A stretch of DNA of 10,002 bases from Deltaproteobacteria bacterium (GCA_019312705.1 JAFDCW010000080.1:1-10002), one strand, 5' to 3'. Counted from the first letter of the stretch, positions 1 to 7,105 are shown. The notes: generated from the sequence alone by a model not told the origin. Numbers and translations are program-made.

Positions 1-350
1 GCCCGGAAGCGCAGGGTCACCGGCCCCGCCTCGTCGACCTGGAAGAAGAAGCGCCCGGTATCCCCGACGTAGCTGAAGCTGACGTCTCCCGAGGCCTCGT
101 CGGAGACCCAGCCCGTGCGCCAATGGCCAACCGTGTACTTCATGCGCGCCGGCGTACCGAAGTCGATGAAGGTGCCCTGGTGCTGCACGTCCGCGAGATG
201 GACCCGCTCGATCAGATCGATGTGGGTGCGATAGTCCTCGAAGAGCGCAGCGCCGGAACGCCCCTCTTCGCCCTCCGGCTCATCGTCGCACGCGCCGCAG
301 CCAAAGCCGACGACCAACCACAGCCCCGCGAGCCACCACCTCGAACGCAT
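1..350 (-). CDS. Putative exported lipoprotein, N-terminal part (runs off left edge)
   Basis: The reading frame starts at ATG 350-348 and stays open to the left edge, giving 116 complete codons; the C-terminus lies outside the window. A purine-rich Shine-Dalgarno sequence (AGGAGG, 355-360 on the minus strand) sits four bases upstream and fixes the start. The N-terminus (MRSRWWLAGLWLVVGFGC) has Arg residues, a hydrophobic core and Cys18, with a second Cys at 21 and acidic residues after it, which fits a lipoprotein signal. The lipobox is imperfect because Gly is at -3. The mature part includes GTFIDFGTPARMKYTVG and an aromatic, beta-rich stretch. From memory, similar IDFGTP segments precede the catalytic domain of some secreted sulfatase-like proteins of Myxococcota. 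No catalytic motif is visible here, so the function is open. It is separated from the upstream signalling gene by 150 bp and is probably transcribed separately. Confidence 0.72.
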   Translation of the reverse strand, partial: MRSRWWLAGLWLVVGFGCGACDDEPEGEEGRSGAALFEDYRTHIDLIERVHLADVQHQGTFIDFGTPARMKYTVGHWRTGWVSDEASGDVSFSYVGDTGRFFFQVDEAGPVTLRFR

Positions 351-354
351 CGCG

Positions 355-360
355 CCTCCT
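355..360 (-). promoter_or_regulatory. Ribosome binding site of the left-edge lipoprotein gene
   Basis: AGGAGG on the minus strand, four bases before ATG 350-348, and part of a longer purine run (AGAGGAGG). This is one of the two clear Shine-Dalgarno matches found before a gene start in the window, and it decides the start of the partial gene. Confidence 0.6.
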
Positions 361-500
361 CTATTCAGCGCTTCGTGGTCACGCCCAAGGCTCTGAGCGG
401 GCGTACACGTGCGCAGGTGTCCAGTCACCGGATTCGCATAGCACGCTGGATCCAGCCCCCGCAAATAACCGGCGGACAGGACGCCGACCCACGTGGTGAC

Positions 501-3500
501 CTAGAGGGGCGGGACGATGCGGGTCTTCCCCGCCTGCACGTAGACGAAGCGAAAACTCTCTTCATCTCCCCGACGGAAGCGCAGCTCGTGGCGGCCTTCG
601 GGGAGGACCTCACGGACGGGCACGCGCCCGAGAGACCGGGGCCCGATGAAGACCTGGGGCGCACGCCCCTCCCCCGCTTCGATCACCAGGAGCCCCTGGT
701 TCGCGCCGACGCGAACTCCGGGCCCCGCATCCACCGAGTCCAGGGTCCGGCCATAGCTGAGCTCGTCGGGGCGCGCCGTCGCCGCCGCCTGGCGGGGAGC
801 AGCGGCCGCTCCTCCGTCCGGCGTCGGTGCCGCGGGGCGCTCCGAGGCAGCGGGAGACGGGGCCGTCGTGGCCTCGGAGCCGCACGACCGGGAGAAGATA
901 CTCATGCCGATGAAGCCCACCAGGCCGAATATGACCAGCATGGTGACCCAACCAAGGAGGCCCGGTTCGTCGTCCTCGGCAGACGCATAGGCGGGGGGCC
1001 TCGTGACCGCGTCCGCCATACTCGCGAGATCCCTCGACGCCTTCGCGGGGCTGAGCAGCGAGTCGTCGACGGCCTGGACCGGGTCGACCATCGTCGCTTC
1101 GGCCTCGCGCCGGGCATTTCGGGGTGGTGGGTACTGGGAGCCGAGATCCGCCAGGGAGGGCACCGAGTCCCGTGGTGGCGCGGCGCCCGAGATGCGTAGA
1201 AAGTCGTCTTCGGACTCGGAGTATTCCTCAGCCTCGGAATCGTCCCTGGCGTATCCCTTGGAGTCGGACGCGGGCTGCGCTTCGTCCCGGAGGGCCTCCA
1301 TGAAGCCGCTCCCCGGGCGAATGTCGACGGCCGTCGGCTCCGCCGTCTTCGGGTCTTCTCCGACAATCTCGCTTTCTCGCGCACCCTCCGGACTTTCAAC
1401 GGGTTCTGGCGGTTCTATGGGGCGCTCGCTCGGGATGTCTCGACCGTCACGGCGGGCCTCGAGGGCCAACGCGACCCGATCTTCACCGGAAGCGCCGCGC
1501 ACCGCTCGAATGGCGCCGCGGCGGGCGAGACCGATGAGCGCCGACTCGAGATTGCCGGGCGCGACATCACCGCTCATCAGGAGCTCCCGGGGGCTCGCAC
1601 CGTCCCTGAGCTTCTCCACGATGGCTTGGATCGGCGCCGGTGAAGTGCGGACGAACGAGTCGAGGGCATCGGCGTCGAGCTCGACCTCATTGGCCACGGG
1701 GAGCGCCTTCCCGGAGACCGACTCGACGAGCGCACCGAGATGCGCACAGGCCTCCGAAAGAAGCCGATCGATGGGCCGATAGATGGTCTTCATCACCTCG
1801 GCATCACTCACATCCACAGTGAAACGAGCCGAGGTCACCCCGATGAGCTGGGGCAGGGCCCGCGGGCCCCGGAGGAACGCCCCGTCGGTGGCGGTGCAGG
1901 TCAGGTCCACGACGTCCCCGGCCCGGAGGTCCACTTCGTATAGGTTCCAAGCGTCCCGAACCGTGACCCGGGCGTCCGGGCGGAGATCGGAGACGGCCCG
2001 AAGCAGGCCGACGACCCCGAGGCCATCGGTCCGACCGCGAACCTCACCGCCGGCGCGCAGCTGCTCTTCAACCCGCGCCCGGGGCCGCAGAACCTGCCGC
2101 ACTCGGGCAAGGATCTGCGCCGTGCCGGCCTCCTTGCGCAGGTACCCCCGGGCGCCCGCGTGCAGGTCACGCATGCGCTGGAGGAAGTCTTCCTTCCAAG
2201 AAAGAAGAATCACTGGCACATCAGAAAGCGAAGGATCTCGCTCGAATGCGCGGCAAAGCGCGAAGCCATCGAGCTCTGGCATCAGGATGTCACTGACGAC
2301 GACGTCGGGGCGGCGACGCCGGGCCTCTTCGAGGGCCATGCGCCCATCTTCGGCCTCGTATACGATGGCCCCTTCCTCCCGAAAGAGCCCGGCGAAGAAC
2401 CAAACGACGGCCGGGTCGTCATCGGCGACGATGATACGTCGCCCCTCGAGGGACACCTCGTCGCCCCCGGCTTCCTCGGCCGCCCGGCCCCCTTCGGTCA
2501 GGGCCATGTGCGCTGGGCCCCGGTGGGGCGCATCGCGGAAGGTCACCTTGCCCCCGGACTCCCGGGCCACGTGGGCGCGGACCCGGGCAATCGCCGACCA
2601 CGCCGCCGCGAGCAAGGCCGACCCGTCGCCAATGGGGATCCGGACATCCCGCCCCTGTTCCGTGGCGTCCGCGATACCTCGACGAACCTCATCGGCGAGA
2701 CGGTCCGCGAGTTCCGATGCGGTGTACGACCCCACGAGGGGGACCGAGACGGCCTCACTGGCCCCGGTGACGCGGACGAGGACCCGTACGAGGCTCTCAC
2801 GGTCGAGAGGCTTGCAGATGGTTTCTACGGCGCCCGGTGTGCCAACCGCCACCAGGTCGTTCGCGGCCCCATCGGGGAGGAGCACCACCACGGGCACGAA
2901 ATCGGTCAGGGGGTCACTGTGAAGTCGCGAAATGAAATCCGCCCCTTCACCCTCGAGGATACCGTTCTCGAGCAGGACGACGTCCGGGGCGCTCCTTCGG
3001 GCGAGACGCAGGGCGGCCTCCGGGTCGCTCGCCGCCACCAGCTCGAAGCCCTCGGCGGGAAGTAGTTCCCGAATGAGAACCTGGGACTCCACTTCGTCGA
3101 CCACGAGCACCGAGAGCACGGTGCTGAGAGGCCCCGGGCGCCGCGACGGACGCCTGGCTTGGGGCGGGCTCGGTTCTTGGCGCGGCTCGTCGGGGACCAG
3201 GTCTTCAACGCCCTCGAGAACCACCGAGGGCCTCGGGGCATCCAGGGCATCCAGGGCATCCACGGCATCCATGGCGCCGTTGATGGGGTCTTCTGGTTGC
3301 TCTGGGGCCTCGGCTTCAGCTTCGGCTACGGGCTCGGGCAAGTCACCGCCGAGCCCGGGCAGGGTTGCCGCCAGGGTGGCGAGGGCGTCGAGGTCGTCTT
3401 CGGTCGCGGGCCGGGCCTCTGCGCGGACGGCGTCGAGGCGACCGATGGCCTCTTTCAGTGCGCCCGCGAGAGCGTCGATGCGAAATACCTGGGCCGAGGC

Positions 3501-3662
3501 GTAGAGGGCGTGCAGACGACGCCGGAGCTCTTCCCGGGGACGATCCTCACCGGGAGATTCCAGGAGTAGCGCAACTGCAACACCGAGCTCCTGCGCCTTG
3601 CGCGGAAGCCCCTCTACAAAGCGTGCTCGGGCACTGCCGAGGGCCGTCTCCTCTTTACCCAT
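501..3662 (-). CDS. Membrane-anchored multi-domain receiver protein (HPt-like, two receivers, DUF4388-like, TM, PEGA-like)
   Basis: This 1053-aa protein looks like a signalling hub. Residues about 10-95 are helical, with an HPt-like stretch (RRLHALYASAQVF, His51). Residues 182-300 form a receiver fold with Glu232 at the phospho-acceptor position, no Thr/Ser at the switch position and conserved Lys284. Residues 301-400 hold a linker of unknown fold. Residues 407-527 form a canonical receiver: Asp414-416 acidic cluster, phospho-acceptor Asp458 (SDILMPELDG), Ser488 and Lys510. Residues 531-650 resemble DUF4388/PATAN, followed by a winged-helix-like segment (about 660-722). A long acidic linker leads to one membrane segment (901-923), an Ala/Pro-rich linker and a PEGA-like C-terminus (985-1053; LGRVPVREVLPEGRHELRF). 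Receivers must be cytoplasmic, so the PEGA-like end would be outside, although charges flanking the membrane segment do not clearly support this. No kinase or classical DNA-binding output domain is present. It starts 84 bp from divergent obg. Confidence 0.88.
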   Translation of the reverse strand: MGKEETALGSARARFVEGLPRKAQELGVAVALLLESPGEDRPREELRRRLHALYASAQVFRIDALAGALKEAIGRLDAVRAEARPATEDDLDALATLAATLPGLGGDLPEPVAEAEAEAPEQPEDPINGAMDAVDALDALDAPRPSVVLEGVEDLVPDEPRQEPSPPQARRPSRRPGPLSTVLSVLVVDEVESQVLIRELLPAEGFELVAASDPEAALRLARRSAPDVVLLENGILEGEGADFISRLHSDPLTDFVPVVVLLPDGAANDLVAVGTPGAVETICKPLDRESLVRVLVRVTGASEAVSVPLVGSYTASELADRLADEVRRGIADATEQGRDVRIPIGDGSALLAAAWSAIARVRAHVARESGGKVTFRDAPHRGPAHMALTEGGRAAEEAGGDEVSLEGRRIIVADDDPAVVWFFAGLFREEGAIVYEAEDGRMALEEARRRRPDVVVSDILMPELDGFALCRAFERDPSLSDVPVILLSWKEDFLQRMRDLHAGARGYLRKEAGTAQILARVRQVLRPRARVEEQLRAGGEVRGRTDGLGVVGLLRAVSDLRPDARVTVRDAWNLYEVDLRAGDVVDLTCTATDGAFLRGPRALPQLIGVTSARFTVDVSDAEVMKTIYRPIDRLLSEACAHLGALVESVSGKALPVANEVELDADALDSFVRTSPAPIQAIVEKLRDGASPRELLMSGDVAPGNLESALIGLARRGAIRAVRGASGEDRVALALEARRDGRDIPSERPIEPPEPVESPEGARESEIVGEDPKTAEPTAVDIRPGSGFMEALRDEAQPASDSKGYARDDSEAEEYSESEDDFLRISGAAPPRDSVPSLADLGSQYPPPRNARREAEATMVDPVQAVDDSLLSPAKASRDLASMADAVTRPPAYASAEDDEPGLLGWVTMLVIFGLVGFIGMSIFSRSCGSEATTAPSPAASERPAAPTPDGGAAAAPRQAAATARPDELSYGRTLDSVDAGPGVRVGANQGLLVIEAGEGRAPQVFIGPRSLGRVPVREVLPEGRHELRFRRGDEESFRFVYVQAGKTRIVPPL
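3237..3272 (-). repeat. Four 9-bp tandem repeats inside the receiver protein gene
   Basis: Four consecutive units of GGCATCCAN (plus-strand reading; last base G, G, C, T) encode the stretch MDAVDALDALDA, residues about 131-142. They lie in the linker between the HPt-like region and the first receiver. A 9-bp unit can change copy number without breaking the frame, so linker length may vary between strains. Confidence 0.75.
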
Positions 3663-3671
3663 TGCATCGGC

Positions 3672-3699
3672 ATCGTAACGCCCGCCGCCTAAAGCTCAA
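3672..3699 (-). promoter_or_regulatory. Candidate sigma70-like promoter for the receiver protein gene
   Basis: On the minus strand TTGAGC (3699-3694) and TACGAT (3677-3672) are separated by 16 bases, each matching four of six consensus positions. Transcription would begin only a few bases before ATG 3662-3660, giving a near-leaderless mRNA. That agrees with the absence of a Shine-Dalgarno sequence there. The match is weak and untested. Confidence 0.25.
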
Positions 3700-3746
3700 G
3701 CATCGTGGACGGAACCCGGGATCCGAGCTATCTCGCGGTGATTGTC

Positions 3747-4871
3747 ATGAGATTCGTCGACGAATTGGAGATTGAAGTACAGGGCGGCGACGGCGGGAAC
3801 GGCGCCGTGGCCTTTCGCCGGGAAAAGTTCGTGCCCCTCGGGGGGCCTTCCGGCGGAGACGGCGGCAAGGGCGGTGATGTCGTATTCATCACGGACTCGG
3901 GCCTCGGCACCCTCAACGATTTGCGCTTTCGACGGGTCATCGCCGGCGGTCGTGGTGAACATGGCCGCGGCGCCGACCAGTTCGGCGCCGGAGGCAAAGA
4001 GGAAGAACTCCGCGTGCCGGTCGGGACCCAAGTCTACGACGCGCGGACGGACGAGCTGCTCGTCGATCTCAACGAGCTCGGGGTACGCCACGTGATCGCC
4101 CGAGGCGGCGACGGTGGCCGAGGCAATATGCGCTTCGCCACGCCCCACGACCGCGCCCCGCGGCGGGCCGACGAAGGCCGCCCCGGGGAGCGCCTCACCC
4201 TGCGCCTCGAGCTGAAGCTGCTCGCCGATGTCGGCGTCGTCGGCTTCCCCAACGTCGGGAAGTCGACGTTCATCAGCACCGTGAGTCGCGCCCAGCCGAA
4301 GATCGCGGACTACCCCTTCACGACGCTCACCCCGAACCTCGGCGTGGCCTCCCTCGGCCTCGACCGCAACTTCGTCATCGCCGACATCCCCGGCATCATC
4401 GAGGGAGCAGCCGAAGGAGCGGGCCTCGGCCTGCGCTTCCTCAAGCACGTCGAGCGAACCCGAGTGCTGCTGCACGTGGTCGCGCCGGATCCAGACCCAG
4501 ACCGGGATCTCGTCTCGGACTTCGAGAAGCTCATGGTCGAGCTCGAGCGCTTCGAACCGGAGCTGGCGAAGCGGCCGATGATCGTCGTGTTGGGTAAATA
4601 CGACCTCCCGGATGCCGCCGAAGAGCTGCCCGCCCTCCGCAAGGCGATGGCGGAGCGCGGACTCGATGTGCTCACCATGAGTTCCGCAACGCGTCAGGGT
4701 GTCGAGGACGTCCTCCTCGCCCTCGAAAGGCTCCTCCGCGACAACCCCGTCGACGGCGCGCCAGAGCCGCCGCCCCTGCCGACGGCCGACGACCGACCAG
4801 CGGACCATCCCGCGGCCGGGCACCTCGGTAGCGTGCAAGGTGCTGAAGACGACGAAGACGACGAAGAGTAG
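3747..4871 (+). CDS. obg: GTPase Obg/CgtA, ribosome assembly factor
   Basis: Obg is an essential GTPase that binds the 50S ribosomal precursor and links growth to (p)ppGpp. The start is set at ATG 3747 because MRFVDELEIEVQGGDGGNG matches the family N-terminus; in-frame codons upstream to 3705 lie in the divergent intergenic region. The protein has 374 aa. The glycine-rich Obg fold spans about 1-158. The G domain has G1 (GFPNVGKST, 166-174), G2 (FTTLTPN, 191-197), G3 (DIPG, 213-216) and G5 (SSA, 312-314). G4 reads GKYD (283-286) instead of N/TKxD. There is no OCT domain; the protein ends in an acidic tail (EDDEDDEE), as in several proteobacterial Obg proteins. The usual neighbours rplU and rpmA are absent here. 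The gene is divergent from the signalling gene and convergent with queG, its stop codon lying 4 bp from the queG stop. Confidence 0.96.
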   Translation: MRFVDELEIEVQGGDGGNGAVAFRREKFVPLGGPSGGDGGKGGDVVFITDSGLGTLNDLRFRRVIAGGRGEHGRGADQFGAGGKEEELRVPVGTQVYDARTDELLVDLNELGVRHVIARGGDGGRGNMRFATPHDRAPRRADEGRPGERLTLRLELKLLADVGVVGFPNVGKSTFISTVSRAQPKIADYPFTTLTPNLGVASLGLDRNFVIADIPGIIEGAAEGAGLGLRFLKHVERTRVLLHVVAPDPDPDRDLVSDFEKLMVELERFEPELAKRPMIVVLGKYDLPDAAEELPALRKAMAERGLDVLTMSSATRQGVEDVLLALERLLRDNPVDGAPEPPPLPTADDRPADHPAAGHLGSVQGAEDDEDDEE

Positions 4872-4875
4872 CCCG

Positions 4876-5958
4876 TCAATCGTCCGGGGGATCCAAGCGC
4901 CCAAGGGACCAGGCGGCGGCTTCGCGGACCGTTTCTGACGCGTCGTCCGCCGCAACGTCGCGCAGGATCGGCAGATGCCGTCGGTCGCCGGAGTTACCGA
5001 GACCGAGGACGACGTTGCGGGCCATGCGCTCTCTGCCCGTACGCCGCAGCGGGCTGCCCTCGGACCAGTCGAGATAGGTCTCGGCGTCCATGCGCAGAAG
5101 CTCCTCCGCGGACGTGGCAAACCGCCGGTGCGGAGCGAAGGGCGCGGTTGTCTCTTCGTCGGGGGGCGAGGTTCGGTTGAAGGGGCAGATGTCCTGGCAC
5201 GCGTCGCAGCCGAAGACCCAATCCCCGAGACCTTCCCGGAGTTCGAGATCGATCGGGCCGTCGTGCTCGATCGTCAGGTACGAGATGCACCGGCGAGCGT
5301 CGAGCTCCCGGGCGCCGACGAAGGCGTCCGTCGGGCATACATCGAGACAGAGGCGGCACGAGCCACACCGGGTGGCCATGGGCTCATCGGGGGGGAGCGG
5401 GGCGCTGGTCACGAGGGCGGCGAGGAAGACGTGGGAACCGAGCCCCGGCACGATGAGGCAGCTGTTCTTGCCCACGAAGCCGACCCCCGCCCGCTCGGCC
5501 CAAGCGCGCTCGAACACCGGCATCGAATCGACGGCGGCGCGGACGTCGTGGCCCTCGTCACGCAGGAAGCGCGCGAGCTTCCGGAGGCGCTTGTGCAGGA
5601 CGTTGTGGTAGTCGCGACCCCGAGCATAGCGAGCAACGCGGAGCGGCGCGGGACCGACCCGTTCGACCTGCCGAGCGTAGGGTGCCACGAGCACGATCAC
5701 GGTCGCGGCGCTTGGCAACATGCCGTCGGCGGTGGGGTCGAGGCGCACATCGGCGGTACGCTCCATCCACGCCATCTGGCCGTGGCGCTCGGCGGCGAGC
5801 CACGCGCGCAAGTGCTCAGCCTCGTCGGTCAGGGGCGCCGCAGCGGCGATGCCCACGCGCACGAAACCAAGGGCCCGGCCGCGTTCGCGAAGCTCATGGG
5901 CGAGGTCTGCGCCGTGCACCGTGGGAGCATACAATGACTCGTGCCATGATGGACTCAT
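4876..5958 (-). CDS. queG: Epoxyqueuosine reductase QueG
   Basis: QueG carries out the last step of queuosine synthesis, reducing epoxyqueuosine to queuosine in the wobble position of GUN tRNAs with cobalamin and two [4Fe-4S] clusters. As read from ATG 5958 it has 360 aa. The N-terminal cobalamin-binding domain includes the family signature VDSMPVFERAWAERAGVGF, with catalytic Asp144, followed by GKNS. The ferredoxin-like part has Cys198, 201, 204 and 208 (CGSCRLCLDVCP), Cys224 (RRCISYLTIEH) and Cys251, 254 and 258 (CDACQDICPFN). Residues about 311-357 resemble one HEAT-like repeat (ARNVVLGLGN and onward), as in the longer QueG form. The start is uncertain: GTG 5919-5917 would give 347 aa and still retain ADLAHELRERGRALGF, the usual N-terminal region. 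Neither start has a clear Shine-Dalgarno sequence. No other queuosine genes are nearby. Confidence 0.95.
   Translation of the reverse strand: MSPSWHESLYAPTVHGADLAHELRERGRALGFVRVGIAAAAPLTDEAEHLRAWLAAERHGQMAWMERTADVRLDPTADGMLPSAATVIVLVAPYARQVERVGPAPLRVARYARGRDYHNVLHKRLRKLARFLRDEGHDVRAAVDSMPVFERAWAERAGVGFVGKNSCLIVPGLGSHVFLAALVTSAPLPPDEPMATRCGSCRLCLDVCPTDAFVGARELDARRCISYLTIEHDGPIDLELREGLGDWVFGCDACQDICPFNRTSPPDEETTAPFAPHRRFATSAEELLRMDAETYLDWSEGSPLRRTGRERMARNVVLGLGNSGDRRHLPILRDVAADDASETVREAAAWSLGRLDPPDD
5926..5934. promoter_or_regulatory. Candidate overlapping divergent -10 elements between queG and the first paralog
   Basis: Plus-strand TACAAT (5929-5934, five of six consensus positions) lies about 22 bases before ATG 5957. 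Minus-strand TATGCT (5931-5926, four of six) lies just before GTG 5919 of queG. The two hexamers share three bases, so polymerase could serve only one direction at a time. No convincing -35 box is seen on either strand, so this is a weak call. Confidence 0.22.
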
Positions 5959-6979
5959 GCGTATTGGTGCTCATGTCTCGTCCGCTCTTTGGTCCGCGGG
6001 ATTGTTGGCCGGCCTCCTGGTAAGCACGTCGGTCGCCGCCCCCTCCCCCGCCGCTGCCCAGAGGACCCTCGGGTACGACACCATCTCCGGGGAATCCCCG
6101 GTCACCGTGAGCTGTGGATTCTGCTCCGGGGAAAAGTTCGGGGTGATCTACCGAGACCTACCCGCGCCGGCCCGGGGGCTCGAGCCGGGTGATTTCCCGA
6201 TCGAGCTCGAGGCCGTGCAGCTGGCCCTCGCCGCCGCAGACGCCGTCGGCAGTGGCGCGACCTTCACCTGCAGCGGCTCGACGACCGCAGGCGAGGCCAT
6301 GGTCGGACTCGCCGCATACGCTGGTACCGTCCTGCCGTCGGACATCCTCGACTTGGACTCAGTCGAACCGTGGCCCGGGGAGACGCTCGTCTGGGCTCAG
6401 CCCGACGTGCCCGTCATGCGCAGCGTCGCCGACGAAGCCGGGTCCGCGAGCTACGAGGTCAACTTCAACCGGCTGCTCCTCCAAGACGAGGCGGGGCTGC
6501 CCTACCGGGTGGACGCGCCCAACGTCTACATCCGCATCGTCGTCTCGCTCAACGCCGACACCGCGCTCTCGAGCTCGTCCTGCGACTCCCTCTCCCTCGA
6601 GACCCCCGGGGGCTTCGCGGTCCGGGACAACGACGGGGTGGTCAACGCCGAGCGAAACTTCATCTACGCCGAGGGCCTCGGCTGGCTCTGGAACGAAGCG
6701 ATCCCTGGCGGCTCGACGAGCGGCGACTGGGCGGTGCGCCTCGAAATCCGTGACCTCGGCGGGGGACCGGTCGTCGATTCCGGCACGCCGATGGCCGACT
6801 CGGGCGTCGACTCGGGCACTTCAGTCCCCGACGCCGGCTCCGCGGACACCGGGTCCGGCGACGATGGCGGCAGCAGCGGTGGTGGTTGCGAAGCCGCCGG
6901 GGCCGACGCGGGAGCGGGCCCAAACGCCTGGCCATTCGCGGCGGTGCTCTTGTGGCTCGGCCGCAGACGGCGGGTCTGA
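5957..6979 (+). CDS. Secreted surface protein with MYXO-CTERM-like tail, paralog 1
   Basis: I do not recognise a named family for this 340-aa protein. It opens with a signal peptide (about 1-35: MRIGAHVSSALWSAG, hydrophobic core, APSPAAAQ). In-frame codons further upstream lie inside queG, so ATG 5957 is chosen. The mature domain (about 36-275) begins RTLGYDT and carries CGFCSGEKFG (Cys53, Cys56), further Cys residues, and RDNDG...FIYAEGLGWLWNE near its end. Then comes a disordered Asp/Ser/Gly/Thr-rich spacer (DSGTPMADSGVDSG) and a terminal tail: Cys311, a short hydrophobic stretch (WPFAAVLLWLG) and RRRRV. This resembles the MYXO-CTERM signal, processed in myxobacteria by a rhombo/CPBP-type myxosortase for surface display, but has one Cys, not the CxC form. 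The same core recurs in the next gene, so this is a tandem duplicate. The role is unknown. Confidence 0.85.
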   Translation: MRIGAHVSSALWSAGLLAGLLVSTSVAAPSPAAAQRTLGYDTISGESPVTVSCGFCSGEKFGVIYRDLPAPARGLEPGDFPIELEAVQLALAAADAVGSGATFTCSGSTTAGEAMVGLAAYAGTVLPSDILDLDSVEPWPGETLVWAQPDVPVMRSVADEAGSASYEVNFNRLLLQDEAGLPYRVDAPNVYIRIVVSLNADTALSSSSCDSLSLETPGGFAVRDNDGVVNAERNFIYAEGLGWLWNEAIPGGSTSGDWAVRLEIRDLGGGPVVDSGTPMADSGVDSGTSVPDAGSADTGSGDDGGSSGGGCEAAGADAGAGPNAWPFAAVLLWLGRRRRV

Positions 6980-7058
6980 CGCTCCCCCGCCTCAGTCGCA
7001 AAGGACGAGCAGAAACCACAAAAAGCCGTTGGAGGGCTCCCTTCCGTGTGCGCTCGCT

Positions 7059-7088
7059 TTGACCGAGCACCGAGTCGTCCCGTACCTT
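7059..7088 (+). promoter_or_regulatory. Candidate sigma70-like promoter of paralog 2
   Basis: TTGACC (7059-7064, five of six) and TACCTT (7083-7088) are separated by 18 bases, about 23 bases upstream of ATG 7111. This suggests that the second paralog can be transcribed independently of the first, which ends 131 bp upstream. Confidence 0.4.
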
Positions 7089-7100
7089 GAAATGAATACT

Positions 7101-7105
7101 AGGAG
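7101..7105 (+). promoter_or_regulatory. Ribosome binding site of paralog 2
   Basis: AGGAG, five bases before ATG 7111. Together with the signal peptide that begins exactly at this ATG, it fixes the start of the second paralog. Confidence 0.6.

Noticed and set aside
445..456. Perfect 12-bp palindrome GCTGGATCCAGC in the gap between the first two genes
   Set aside because: It could be an operator, but a few 12-bp palindromes are expected by chance in 10 kb and nothing else supports it.
123..1199. 358-codon open frame on the plus strand
   Set aside because: It spans the antisense of two minus-strand genes and the gap between them, and is Arg/Gly-rich without motifs.
1783..2922. 379-codon open frame on the plus strand
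   Set aside because: It is antisense to the receiver protein, whose domains in this region are clear. The translation is Arg/Ser/Pro-rich and has no recognisable features.
3706..3734. TGGACG-17-TATCTC as a promoter for obg
   Set aside because: It matches only four and three of six consensus positions and would place the transcription start almost at the ATG, so the support is insufficient.
3696..5120. 474-codon open frame on the minus strand across obg
   Set aside because: It is antisense to a complete, well-conserved Obg and overlaps the end of queG. Its translation is low-complexity and shows no family motif; such frames are expected opposite GC-rich genes.
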